This document shows positions 7,584 through 15,759 of a DNA stretch of 27,659 nt, one piece after another. A program made the position numbers and the translations under genes. A model generated the notes under the pieces. It was given only the letters and a program-made list of their open reading frames with translations. It ran no database searches and was not told the origin of the DNA. Positions within the stretch are counted from its first letter, which is position 1; every line of letters begins with the position of its first letter. Origin of the DNA: an uncultured Eubacterium sp. (lineage in GTDB: Bacteria; Bacillota; Clostridia; Lachnospirales; Lachnospiraceae); the NCBI GenBank assembly GCA_910586225.1, contig CAJUIL010000041.1, positions 1 through 27,659 on the forward strand, given 5' to 3'.

Positions 7584-8126
7584 ATGAAAACAACAAAATA
7601 CACCGGAACACAAACAGAAAAAAATCTGGAAGCCGCTTTTGCAGGAGAATCACAGGCAAGAAACAAATATACCTATTTTGCTTCTGTAGCTAAAAAAGAA
7701 GGATATGAGCAAATTTCATCCTTATTTTTAAAAACTGCAGATAATGAAAAAGAACACGCAAAAATGTGGTTTAAGGAACTGAACGGTATTGGAAATACAA
7801 TACAAAATCTCACTGAAGCCGCAAACGGCGAAAATTACGAATGGACAGATATGTATGAAGGTTTTGCTAAAACGGCTGAAGATGAAGGTTTTCATGAACT
7901 GGCAGCGAAATTCAGACTTGTAGCAGCTATTGAAAAGCATCATGAGGAAAGATATCGCGCTTTACTTAAAAACATTGAAACATCCTCTGTATTTGAAAAG
8001 AGCGAAGTAAAAGTTTGGGAGTGCCGCAACTGTGGACATATCATTGTAGGAACAAAAGCACCTGAAATTTGTCCGACCTGTAATCATCCACAAAGCTATT
8101 TTGAAATTCACGCGGAAAATTATTAA
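7584..8126 (+). CDS. rbr: Rubrerythrin
   Basis: Rubrerythrin is a non-haem di-iron peroxidase that reduces hydrogen peroxide in the anaerobe cytoplasm, taking electrons through rubredoxin-type centres. The 180-residue protein has a four-helix ferritin-like domain (about 8-135) with the expected carboxylates and histidines: E22 in AGESQARN, E55-K-E-H58, E99-D-E in the third helix, and E117-K-H-H120. A C-terminal rubredoxin-like domain has C147-R-N-C150 and C163-P-T-C166. An upstream in-frame extension to 7458 exists but lies in the pseudogene remnant; the ATG at 7584 has AGGAG 8 nt before it and matches family starts. A weak promoter may lie at 7532-7560, or it may be read from the PerR-controlled promoter. 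A strong hairpin follows at 8145. Confidence 0.97.
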   Translation: MKTTKYTGTQTEKNLEAAFAGESQARNKYTYFASVAKKEGYEQISSLFLKTADNEKEHAKMWFKELNGIGNTIQNLTEAANGENYEWTDMYEGFAKTAEDEGFHELAAKFRLVAAIEKHHEERYRALLKNIETSSVFEKSEVKVWECRNCGHIIVGTKAPEICPTCNHPQSYFEIHAENY

Positions 8127-8144
8127 GCATATAAACTATTTTAA

Positions 8145-8183
8145 AATAAGACAGATGGACAATATATTGCCATCTGTCTTATT
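8145..8183 (+). terminator. Hairpin terminator after rubrerythrin
   Basis: A perfect 14-bp stem, AATAAGACAGATGG/CCATCTGTCTTATT, with an 11-nt loop begins 18 nt after the rubrerythrin stop. The downstream tract (GATCTTTCTC) is only moderately T-rich, so termination strength is uncertain. It separates rubrerythrin from the hydrolase gene. Confidence 0.75.
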
Positions 8184-8216
8184 GATCTTTCTCACTCTCA
8201 GATACACGATCTAAAA

Positions 8217-8232
8217 TGTTTCACGTGAAACA
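8217..8232. promoter_or_regulatory. parS site 3 (ParB loading site)
   Basis: A third exact copy of TGTTTCACGTGAAACA, in the gap between the rubrerythrin terminator and the hydrolase promoter region, about 8.9 kb from dnaA. The palindrome here extends to 18 bp. Confidence 0.95.
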
Positions 8233-8287
8233 TCGATAATAATCTAATTTTAATAAAATATTTAAACATATATTGACCAAAATAAGG

Positions 8288-8293
8288 TATAAT
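8288..8293 (+). promoter_or_regulatory. Candidate -10 element of the hydrolase gene
   Basis: A perfect TATAAT lies 45 nt before the hydrolase start codon, but no good -35 element sits at 16-18 nt. The nearby TTGACC (8273-8278) is too close, at 9 nt, so this assignment is tentative. Confidence 0.4.
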
Positions 8294-8337
8294 AGTTTTA
8301 AAAAAGTATAACTAGATTCACAAAAAGGAGGTTCCAT

Positions 8338-9279
8338 ATGAATAAACCTGTCAAAAAAATACTTACTATTTCCACTCTTCTACTTACCGGAATGCATTTG
8401 TTCAATCAACTGACTGATGTACAAAACACACCCGTAATACCTTCAAAAAACGATAAAATATTTTTATGGAAGAATATGAAGATCAATTATATAGAAAAGG
8501 GAGATAGTGAAAATCCTTCACTTCTTCTTATACACAATCTTTCTCCTTCCTCTTCTAAAGAAGAATGGAACTGTATTTCTGATATATTATCGAAGCATTT
8601 TCATGTCTTTGCCTTGGATTTACCAGGCTGCGGAAAATCTGATAAGCCAAATGTTACCTACATTAATTATATGTATGTACAGCTAACAGGAGATTTTATC
8701 AAAAAAGTAATTAGAAAAAAAGCAACTGTTTGTGCATCGGCATTTTCCAGTTCATTTACATTAATGGCTGCACATATGTATTCTGAAATCATTGATAAAA
8801 TTGCAGTCATCAATCCAACACCACTGCAGCAATTATATACGCCTGTATCCAAAGAGGGAAAAGCAAAAGAAATGATCTTGCAGCTTCCTGTTTTAGGCAC
8901 ATTTCTGTATAATTGTATTATGAGTAAAGAAAGCATAGCAGATGCTTATAAATATAAGTATTTTTATAACGAACAAAATATTCCTGAAAATGCAATCGAT
9001 CTTTCCTACTATTATGCGCATTACAACCATTCATCCGGTAAATATCTCTATGGAAGCATTGCCGGAAATTATACAACGATTAATCTTATTCATACGCTTC
9101 CTAAAATTAACCATAAAATTTGTTTCATTGGAAATCAAAATTATAAAAATACGATAGAAGAATATCAAAAATATAACCCTGCGATCCAAACGATAAGCAT
9201 CTCGCACTGTCGTCTTCTTCCGCAAATGGAAATTCCGGAAACTATAATACAAATACTCTTAGAGCTTTCAAAAAAATAA
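8338..9279 (+). CDS. Membrane-anchored or secreted alpha/beta hydrolase-fold protein
   Basis: This 313-residue protein has a basic N-terminus followed by a hydrophobic stretch (about 8-22) with no clear cleavage site, suggesting a signal anchor. The alpha/beta hydrolase core begins with LLLIHNLSPSS (62-72; oxyanion-hole HN), then FALDLPGCGKSDKP (91-104). The nucleophile elbow is ASAFSSSF (133-140), with S137 the likely nucleophile but without the usual glycines of GxSxG. The presumed acid strand is ICFIGNQNYK (261-270), with Asn where Asp is usual. H290 in ISISHCRLLP is the probable catalytic His. GGAGG lies 6 nt before the ATG. Substrate is unknown. Relatives in Firmicutes are generic esterase- or peptidase-like proteins. 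It is transcribed convergently with rsmG. Confidence 0.75.
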   Translation: MNKPVKKILTISTLLLTGMHLFNQLTDVQNTPVIPSKNDKIFLWKNMKINYIEKGDSENPSLLLIHNLSPSSSKEEWNCISDILSKHFHVFALDLPGCGKSDKPNVTYINYMYVQLTGDFIKKVIRKKATVCASAFSSSFTLMAAHMYSEIIDKIAVINPTPLQQLYTPVSKEGKAKEMILQLPVLGTFLYNCIMSKESIADAYKYKYFYNEQNIPENAIDLSYYYAHYNHSSGKYLYGSIAGNYTTINLIHTLPKINHKICFIGNQNYKNTIEEYQKYNPAIQTISISHCRLLPQMEIPETIIQILLELSKK

Positions 9280-9308
9280 TAGCTTTTGATAAAAATAACG
9301 ATATTTAA

Positions 9309-9338
9309 AAGAGCCTGTACAAAAATGCGCAGGCTCTT
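9309..9338. terminator. Bidirectional terminator between the hydrolase gene and rsmG
   Basis: AAGAGCCTG/CAGGCTCTT form a 9-bp stem with a 12-nt loop. The plus-strand side is followed by TTCCCTCTTC and the minus-strand side by CTTTTAAAT, so it can end both convergent transcripts. Confidence 0.8.
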
Positions 9339-9381
9339 CCCTCTTCACTCTCAGACCATTATATAAAGTTAGATTTAATTT

Positions 9382-10116
9382 TTACAAAATAGGATTTTTC
9401 CCTGGCACACCTGCTTTTCTTGGAAATTTCTTAGAAGTAGGCTTCTTCTTATCCACAAAAACAAAAGATCTCTGATACTCTGTATCTGCCAGCTGAAACT
9501 CCTCTACTCTACGGAACTTCCCTCCTAAAATCTGCATAGCTTTCTTTGCACTAGTAATTTCCTCTTCAATTCCAGCAGATTTATAAGCAGCAAACACTCC
9601 CCCTACTTTCACAAAAGGCAAGCAATATTCACACAGACTGCTCAGATTTGCAACTGCACGAGATACACACAGATCATAATTTTCCCGATAAGAAATCTGG
9701 TGAGCTAACTCTTCAGCTCTGCCGTGAACTGCCTGAATCTTTTCCAAACCTAGCTTTGCAATAACATCCTGTAAAAATCTGACTCTCTTATTCAAAGAGT
9801 CCAATAACATTACCTCCATATCAGGAAACATAATTTTTAAAGGTATTCCCGGAAATCCTGCTCCTGTTCCTATATCTATCAACTTCTGCCTACCATCTAA
9901 TTTAATATAAGCCGCCAAGGCGACACTATCCAAAAAATGCTTCTCCACAACCATATCAAATTCGGTGATTGCGGTAAGGTTCATTACCTTATTCCACTCA
10001 CAAAGTAAATCATAATAAATACAAAACTGCTCTTTCATTGCATCTGTGACTGACAGATGCATTTGAGACAGCTTATGATCAAATTTATCAAAATTATATT
10101 CCATATCCTCCACCAT
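9382..10116 (-). CDS. rsmG: 16S rRNA (guanine-N7)-methyltransferase RsmG
   Basis: RsmG uses S-adenosylmethionine to methylate N7 of the 16S guanosine equivalent to E. coli G527; loss gives low-level streptomycin resistance in several bacteria. The 244-residue reading has the family blocks WNKVMNLTAI (41-50), KHFLDS (59-64), the SAM-binding LIDIGTGAGFPGIPLKI (79-95), LLDSLNKRVRFL, and VSRAVANLSSLCEYCLP. The tail is Lys/Pro-rich. Two starts are possible. ATG 10116 has little upstream complementarity. ATG 10104 (MEYNFD) has GGAGG only 2 nt before it, which is unusually close, so the first is kept with reserve. It is the last gene of the rpmH-to-rsmG series and follows mnmG by 84 nt. Confidence 0.96.
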   Translation of the reverse strand: MVEDMEYNFDKFDHKLSQMHLSVTDAMKEQFCIYYDLLCEWNKVMNLTAITEFDMVVEKHFLDSVALAAYIKLDGRQKLIDIGTGAGFPGIPLKIMFPDMEVMLLDSLNKRVRFLQDVIAKLGLEKIQAVHGRAEELAHQISYRENYDLCVSRAVANLSSLCEYCLPFVKVGGVFAAYKSAGIEEEITSAKKAMQILGGKFRRVEEFQLADTEYQRSFVFVDKKKPTSKKFPRKAGVPGKNPIL

Positions 10117-10200
10117 TTTATATCTTAATTTAATAACTAATGTATATTGAGAAGCTACTTTCCATTTTTTCTTGTTGAATAGCTAATCCTTATGAAAAAG

Positions 10201-12333
10201 CTACTTTTTATTTCTATTATGATAATACTGCTCCAAATACACAAGAAGTACTGAAATATCTGCAGGAGATACTCCTGAGATTCTGGAAGCTTGTCCAATA
10301 GATAACGGCTGATACTGGTTTAGCTTTTGCTTTGCTTCCATGCGAAGCCCACTAACCGCAGCATAATCAAAATTCTTTTCCAGTCTTTTCTTCTCCAACT
10401 TTTTAAAACTTTCTACCTGCTTCATCTGACGTTTGATATAACCATCATATTTAATATTGATATTAACCTGCTCCGCAACATCATCATCCAGAACCGGCCG
10501 CTCCTCATCCAGTTCAGCTAATAAATCATAATTTAATTCTGGTCTGCGAATAAGCTCAGATAAGGTTGCACCTGTATTTAACGGAACACTTTGATACCTT
10601 TCTAAAAAGTTCTGCGTTTTTTGATTCGCACCGATTGTCACATGAGAGACACGCTCGACCTCCTTCTGGATCTGTTGCTCCTTTTGAACAACCCGATCAT
10701 AACGTTCCTTCGAAATCAATCCAACCTCATAGCCCTTTTTTGTCAAACGCAGATCTGCGTTATCCTGACGAAGAAGCAGACGGTACTCTGCCCTGGATGT
10801 CATCATTCGATATGGTTCATGATTTTCCTTTGTTACCAGATCATCAATCAATACCCCGATATAAGCTTCTGATCGATCCAATATGAGCGGTTCTTTTCCT
10901 AAAACCTGCATAGCCGCATTGATTCCTGCTATCAATCCCTGTGCAGCGGCCTCTTCATAACCAGAGCTTCCATTAAACTGTCCGCCGCTGAAAAGACCGC
11001 GGATATTTTTAAACTCCAAGGATGGATCAAGCTGATTCGGATTCATGCAGTCATACTCAATCGCATAAGCGCAGCGTACAATCTCAGCTGTCTCTAAACC
11101 AGGTACCGTACGGTACATCGCGTACTGAACATCTTCAGGCAAGGAGCTTGACATCCCTCCAACGTACATCTCATTTGTATGGATTCCTTCAGGCTCGATA
11201 AATAGCTGATGTCTTTCTTTATCTGGAAACTTCACTACCTTATCTTCAATCGAAGGACAATAACGCGGCCCAGTCCCTTCAATAACTCCGGCATAAATCG
11301 GCGACCTTGACAAATTTTCCCGAATAATCTCATGTGTCTGTTCGTTTGTATAGGTTAACCAACAAGAAACCTGATCAATCTGCACATCTTCCGGATTCGT
11401 AGTAAAGGAAAATGGAACTACACGCTCATCGCCCTTCTGCTCCTGCATTTTAGAAAAATCAATCGTACGCTTATCCATTCTGGCCGGAGTACCTGTCTTA
11501 AAACGTAGCATTTCAATTCCGTTTTGTTTTAAAGAATCTGTCAGATAATTTGCCGCCATTAAACCATTTGGCCCAGTATGAGTAATCATTTCCCCGGTCA
11601 GACACCTCGCCCGCAAATACGTTCCTGTGCATAAAATAACCGCTTTACAATAATAGGTAGCGCCTGAAACTGTCTTTATTCCTCTTATGATCTTTTGACT
11701 GCTAATTAAATCAAAATTATTTTTATTATATTTTTCTTCTTGACAAACATCTTCATCAAAAGCTCTAATATCTTTATAAGAATTATCACCTTCAGCAGCA
11801 CCACTTAAACTATCTTTACAAGAGCAGTCAAGTGCTTCAACCCTATTAAAATTTTCCTGATAAGAACTATTATCTTCTTTAGAACTATATACAGATTTAA
11901 CATCTTCCGTAATAATCTCAGCTACTTCTGCCTGCCGAATTGTAAGATGGTCTGTTCTCTGCAAAGTCATACGCATCTGCATACTATAATCCGCTTTGTC
12001 TGCCTGCGCACGCAAGGAATGTACTGCAGGCCCCTTCGAACGGTTCAGCATCTTAGACTGGATAAAGGTCTTATCTATATTAATCCCCATCTGCCCCCCA
12101 AGCGCATCAATTTCTCTGACCAAATGTCCTTTGGAGCTTCCTCCTATATTGGGATTACAAGGCATCAACGCAATGCTGTCCACACTCACTGTAAATATGA
12201 TCGTTTCCAGTCCAAGCCGCGCACAGGCTAGCGCCGCTTCGCATCCTGCATGACCCGCCCCAACAACAGCTATATCATAATTTTCTACCAGTTGGTTTTT
12301 ATTTCTCCCTTCAGATTTATCAGGACATTCCAT
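10201..12333 (-). CDS. mnmG: tRNA uridine 5-carboxymethylaminomethyl modification enzyme MnmG (GidA)
   Basis: MnmG is the FAD/NADH-dependent partner of MnmE that modifies U34 of tRNAs reading two-codon sets. The FAD-binding GAGHAGCEAALACARLG motif is at 25-41, the conserved CNPNIGGSSKGHLVREIDALGG block at 59-80, SKGPAVHSLRAQADK at 99-113, and ILCTGTYL at 233-240. The C-terminal helical MnmE/tRNA-binding domain follows, ending in SGVSPADISVLLVYLEQ. At 710 residues it is about 70-80 longer than the usual 620-640, owing to a polar insertion at about 146-215. GGAGG lies 7 nt before the ATG, giving a short N-terminal extension (MECPDKSEGRNKNQLVENYD). It follows mnmE by 53 nt, as expected for genes acting in one complex. 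Confidence 0.97.
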   Translation of the reverse strand: MECPDKSEGRNKNQLVENYDIAVVGAGHAGCEAALACARLGLETIIFTVSVDSIALMPCNPNIGGSSKGHLVREIDALGGQMGINIDKTFIQSKMLNRSKGPAVHSLRAQADKADYSMQMRMTLQRTDHLTIRQAEVAEIITEDVKSVYSSKEDNSSYQENFNRVEALDCSCKDSLSGAAEGDNSYKDIRAFDEDVCQEEKYNKNNFDLISSQKIIRGIKTVSGATYYCKAVILCTGTYLRARCLTGEMITHTGPNGLMAANYLTDSLKQNGIEMLRFKTGTPARMDKRTIDFSKMQEQKGDERVVPFSFTTNPEDVQIDQVSCWLTYTNEQTHEIIRENLSRSPIYAGVIEGTGPRYCPSIEDKVVKFPDKERHQLFIEPEGIHTNEMYVGGMSSSLPEDVQYAMYRTVPGLETAEIVRCAYAIEYDCMNPNQLDPSLEFKNIRGLFSGGQFNGSSGYEEAAAQGLIAGINAAMQVLGKEPLILDRSEAYIGVLIDDLVTKENHEPYRMMTSRAEYRLLLRQDNADLRLTKKGYEVGLISKERYDRVVQKEQQIQKEVERVSHVTIGANQKTQNFLERYQSVPLNTGATLSELIRRPELNYDLLAELDEERPVLDDDVAEQVNINIKYDGYIKRQMKQVESFKKLEKKRLEKNFDYAAVSGLRMEAKQKLNQYQPLSIGQASRISGVSPADISVLLVYLEQYYHNRNKK

Positions 12334-12386
12334 AATAGATCCTCCATTCTGTATTCATCATTTCATCTGATTCAAAGATCCTACTG

Positions 12387-13757
12387 CTATTTTCCCATGC
12401 AGAATTTAGAAAAAATTTCATCTGCTAAGTCATCCTCTACAGACTCTCCAATAACAGCTCCCAAAGCTTTATATGCATTTAATAAATCAATCGAATAAAA
12501 ATCCTCCGGCATCTGCTCCCGGATGCTCTGCTCTACCAGCTTCAGACTTTCCAGCGCTTGTACCAACGCATTTTTATGTCTGATATTCGTAATAATAACT
12601 TCGTCATTAAATGAAAGCTTTCCCTGAAAAAACATTGTTTGTATCTTCTTAGTCAGCTCTCCTATTCCATCTCCTTCTTTCGCGGAAATAAAAATCACAA
12701 ACTTTGACAAAAATCCCAATTCCTCAATGCTTACCTGAGACTCTAAGTCTGACTTATTCATCAGAACGATCACTTTCTTATCCTGAAGCAAATCTGCTAT
12801 TTCCTTATCCTCTTCAGTAAGCGCTCTTGAACTGTCAACTACATACAAGACAAGATCCGCACGCTGTAAATATTCCTTCGCTCGCTCGACTCCGATTTTT
12901 TCGACTACATCATCTGTCTTTCGGATTCCTGCAGTATCGATGATATTCAAGCTGATACCGTTCAGATTTACCTGCTCTTCCAGCACATCTCTTGTCGTTC
13001 CTGCTACCTCTGTCACAATCGCCCGGTCTGTGCCCGACAGCAGATTGAGTAAAGACGACTTTCCGACATTTGGCTTTCCGACAATAACAGTATTAATTCC
13101 TTCCTTGAGTACTCTTCCCTGATCAGCCGTATCGAGCAGCCCTTGTATTTCCTGTAATAACTCTGAAGTAACCTTCAGAATATGTTCCCCATATCCATCC
13201 AGATCATAATGCTCTGGATCATCAATCGCGGATTCTATAAACGCCGTTTCATGAATGATCTGTTCTCTAAGCGTACGTATTTTATTTAATACACATCCTC
13301 TTAGCTGACGAACTGAACTTTTCAAAGCAAAATCATTTTTAGAATTAATAATATCAATAACAGATTCGGCCTGTGTCAAATCGATCCTTCCGTTTAAAAA
13401 CGCACGCTTCGTAAATTCTCCTGGCTCTGCAGGACGAGCGCCTTGGCGGATCACCGTCTCTAAAATTTTCTGCATTACAAGCACGCCGCCATGACAGTCG
13501 ATCTCTACTGTATCCTCTCTTGTATAACTGTTTGGCGCTTTCATCAACATCACAAGCACTTCGTCTAATGTTTCTTCTCCGTCCATCAAGCAGCCATAAT
13601 GAATCGTATGTGAATGACATTCTTTTAGCGCTTTCCCATTTTTTGCCCGAAACACACGATCTGTAATAGTAATCGCCTGAGCTCCGCTGATCCTGATAAT
13701 TCCGATGCCTGAGCTGGACATTGCAGTTGCAACCGCAGCAATCGTATCTGTATCCAT
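12387..13757 (-). CDS. mnmE: tRNA modification GTPase MnmE (TrmE)
   Basis: MnmE is the GTPase and tetrahydrofolate-binding half of the MnmEG tRNA U34 modification complex. The protein is 456 residues from the chosen ATG. The N-terminal folate-binding domain opens with DTIAAVATAMSSSGIGIIRISG. The G domain has G1 GKPNVGKS (227-234), G2 TTRD (254-257), G3 DTAG (274-277) and G4 NKSD (334-337). The helical domain ends in the invariant C-x-G-K motif (CMGK, 453-456), which carries the catalytic-type cysteine. An upstream in-frame TTG at 13790 was rejected because it lies inside the terminator hairpin and GGAGG is positioned for ATG 13757. With a terminator just upstream, it depends on readthrough or on a promoter I did not identify. 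Confidence 0.97.
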   Translation of the reverse strand: MDTDTIAAVATAMSSSGIGIIRISGAQAITITDRVFRAKNGKALKECHSHTIHYGCLMDGEETLDEVLVMLMKAPNSYTREDTVEIDCHGGVLVMQKILETVIRQGARPAEPGEFTKRAFLNGRIDLTQAESVIDIINSKNDFALKSSVRQLRGCVLNKIRTLREQIIHETAFIESAIDDPEHYDLDGYGEHILKVTSELLQEIQGLLDTADQGRVLKEGINTVIVGKPNVGKSSLLNLLSGTDRAIVTEVAGTTRDVLEEQVNLNGISLNIIDTAGIRKTDDVVEKIGVERAKEYLQRADLVLYVVDSSRALTEEDKEIADLLQDKKVIVLMNKSDLESQVSIEELGFLSKFVIFISAKEGDGIGELTKKIQTMFFQGKLSFNDEVIITNIRHKNALVQALESLKLVEQSIREQMPEDFYSIDLLNAYKALGAVIGESVEDDLADEIFSKFCMGK

Positions 13758-13773
13758 AAAACCTCCAAATTCT

Positions 13774-13806
13774 AAAAAAACTGTGTTCAAATAATTTTGA
13801 ACACAG
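13774..13806 (-). terminator. Strong intrinsic terminator between jag and mnmE
   Basis: On the minus strand, CTGTGTTCAAA/TTTGAACACAG form a perfect 11-bp stem with a 4-nt loop, followed at once by seven T residues (13774-13780). It ends the rpmH-to-jag transcript, but its T-tract stops only 16 nt before the mnmE start codon. Confidence 0.92.
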
Positions 13807-13829
13807 TCTCAGTTGTATCTTATCATACT

Positions 13830-14456
13830 TTAATTTCTTTTTAATGTAACAACCACATGACGGTAAGGCTCTTCCCCTTCACTATGTGTAGATACAAAAC
13901 GGTCATTCTGAAGCGCCGAATGTATTACCCTCCGCTCATATGGATTCATCGGCTCCAACGCAACCGGACGTTTTGTTCTCTTCACCTTGTATGAAATATT
14001 CTTTGCCAGATTTTCCAAGGTGTCTTTTCTCCTCTTGCGATAATCTTCAGTGTCCAGCTTTATCTTTACATAATGATCTGTCTGCTTATTAACTGCCAGA
14101 TTTGTCAAGTACTGCAAAGAATCGAGAGTCTGTCCGCGCTTTCCAATTAAGACTCCCATCTCTTCTCCGCGAAATTCTGTATCAATAACCCCATTTTCTT
14201 CATCATATTTCGTAATGATCTCAACTTCCAGCTTCATCGCCTCAAATACCTTGTTGAGAAATTCCTTTACATTTTCCTCTGGCGAATATTTCCGACGTGC
14301 CTTGATCACCGCCGGCTTACTTCCAAATCCTAAAAACCCTGTGCTCCCCTCATTGATTACCTCGTATTCCAACTGATCACTCGTTACCCCCAGCTGAACC
14401 AAAGCATCCGTAACTGCATCACCGACTGTTTTTGCACTTACCTCAATAAACTCCAT
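13830..14456 (-). CDS. jag: RNA-binding protein Jag/KhpB (SpoIIIJ-associated)
   Basis: Jag (KhpB) is an RNA-binding regulator linked to cell elongation and division in Firmicutes, usually encoded beside yidC. The N-terminal Jag_N domain (about 1-50) has SAKTVGDAVTDAL and GSTGFLGFGSKPA. The KH domain (about 80-150) has the RNA-binding GxxG loop as IGKRGQTLDSLQYL. The C-terminal R3H domain has NPYERRVIHSALQ, with the Arg-x-x-x-His pair conserved. At 208 residues it is of usual length. GTG 14459 and ATG 14456 are adjacent possible starts; AGGGGAG serves either, and ATG is preferred. It begins 16 nt after yidC. Confidence 0.95.
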   Translation of the reverse strand: MEFIEVSAKTVGDAVTDALVQLGVTSDQLEYEVINEGSTGFLGFGSKPAVIKARRKYSPEENVKEFLNKVFEAMKLEVEIITKYDEENGVIDTEFRGEEMGVLIGKRGQTLDSLQYLTNLAVNKQTDHYVKIKLDTEDYRKRRKDTLENLAKNISYKVKRTKRPVALEPMNPYERRVIHSALQNDRFVSTHSEGEEPYRHVVVTLKRN

Positions 14457-14472
14457 CACAAAAATCTCCCCT

Positions 14473-15747
14473 TTATTTATTATTCCTCTCGTTAAATTCC
14501 TTTACCAGATTGGCCTTTGCCGTTAAGCTGTTCGGATTCGCAGTCTTTCTATAAGTATAGGCCTGCTCCACCTTCGCATCCCGCTCAGCCTTCGACATCG
14601 AAGAAGAAAGCTGTACATTTCCCTTTGTACGCAAGCTTGCGGCATTTCGTATCTGATTTTCGCTGATCCCCATTTTTTCCAGCTTCTTCTTGCGCTTCTC
14701 CACGTTTTTAGCAATAACCTCATCCAAATCCAGATTTTGGATATGCTTGTTTACAAAATACTGCTGTACACTTCTTGTCAACGAACTGAAAATCCAGTAA
14801 ATACCAAGTCCGACCGGAACAGTAAAACAAATAAAGGTCGAGATCAGCGGCATTGTATAATTCATCGTTTTCATCTGCCTTGCCATAGGATTGTCAGGAT
14901 CCGTATCCGCCTGCGGCATCAGCTTAATATTCATCATCTGTGACGCATAAGAAACAAGCGGTATAAGCAAAGCGGCAACTACAAGCAAATACGAATGTGA
15001 CTGAAAGCTGCTCGTGATGATCGAAAGCGGTGAATCTGAAATATTCAGTCCAAGAAACGTATTCATATGATTTAACTGAACTTCAGTAGAATTAATAACC
15101 TCTGTAAGCCCTGGAAAGGAATCCCGCAGTCCATCCCATCCTGTAGTCGGCATCTTATAAACTGAATCTACAATAAAATTTCTGACTGCTGATAGATCCG
15201 TGCTGTTAAAATCCGCTCCAATCTGCTGTGTCAGTTTAAAGCTTTCCAGAAATTTCTCCATAATTCCCTGAAAACCGGGTGTATTAACGATTCCGTCAAC
15301 AACGCCGTCAAAAGCTTCCTTTACACCAGATACGTATGCAGGCACATTATAAATAACTCTGTACAACGCAAAAAATACCGGCATCTGCAGCAAGAGCGGC
15401 AGGCATGTCCCAGTCGGAGATATCCCGTACTTTGCATATAATGCCTGTGTTTCTTCGTTCATGGCCAGCTGCGTTTCCTGATCTCTCCGGCCCTTATACT
15501 TGTCCTGGATCGCCTTGATCTCAGGCTGCATTTTCTGCTGCAGCTTAGAAAACTTCTGCTGCTTGACCGTAAGCGGCAGCATACACATATAAATTATTAC
15601 CGTTAATCCAATAATTGTAAGACCAATGTTCTCTATTCCGAACACATTTGACAAAAACAGATAGATCCAGTTCATGATCCAGCCTAATACCTTTGCAATC
15701 GGGCCTAAGATCGATCCGGAATACTGTGTCAGTATGATCGTAGTCAC
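14473..15747 (-). CDS. yidC: Membrane protein insertase YidC
   Basis: YidC inserts proteins into the cytoplasmic membrane, alone or with SecYEG. The 424-residue protein has a hydrophobic helix at 13-34, then the first core helix (44-60, ending MLPLTVKQQK), the cytoplasmic coiled hairpin (about 65-110), the GISPTGTCLPLLLQMPVFFALYRVIY helix (108-133), and later helices at about 252-270, 299-320 and near 322-333. Lys-rich cytoplasmic sequence and a long polar tail end the protein. There is no lipoprotein cysteine at the N-terminus. Between helices an external segment of about 100 residues (137-245) is unusually large. The usual groove arginine, five residues before the PL motif, is Tyr53. The start is GTG 15747, 8 nt after AGGAGG. 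Confidence 0.95.
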   Translation of the reverse strand: MTTIILTQYSGSILGPIAKVLGWIMNWIYLFLSNVFGIENIGLTIIGLTVIIYMCMLPLTVKQQKFSKLQQKMQPEIKAIQDKYKGRRDQETQLAMNEETQALYAKYGISPTGTCLPLLLQMPVFFALYRVIYNVPAYVSGVKEAFDGVVDGIVNTPGFQGIMEKFLESFKLTQQIGADFNSTDLSAVRNFIVDSVYKMPTTGWDGLRDSFPGLTEVINSTEVQLNHMNTFLGLNISDSPLSIITSSFQSHSYLLVVAALLIPLVSYASQMMNIKLMPQADTDPDNPMARQMKTMNYTMPLISTFICFTVPVGLGIYWIFSSLTRSVQQYFVNKHIQNLDLDEVIAKNVEKRKKKLEKMGISENQIRNAASLRTKGNVQLSSSMSKAERDAKVEQAYTYRKTANPNSLTAKANLVKEFNERNNK

Positions 15748-15759
15748 TATAATACCTCC

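Noticed and set aside
13758..13790. Upstream TTG start for mnmE at 13790
   Set aside because: It lies inside the terminator hairpin. GGAGG is positioned for ATG 13757, where family homology begins.
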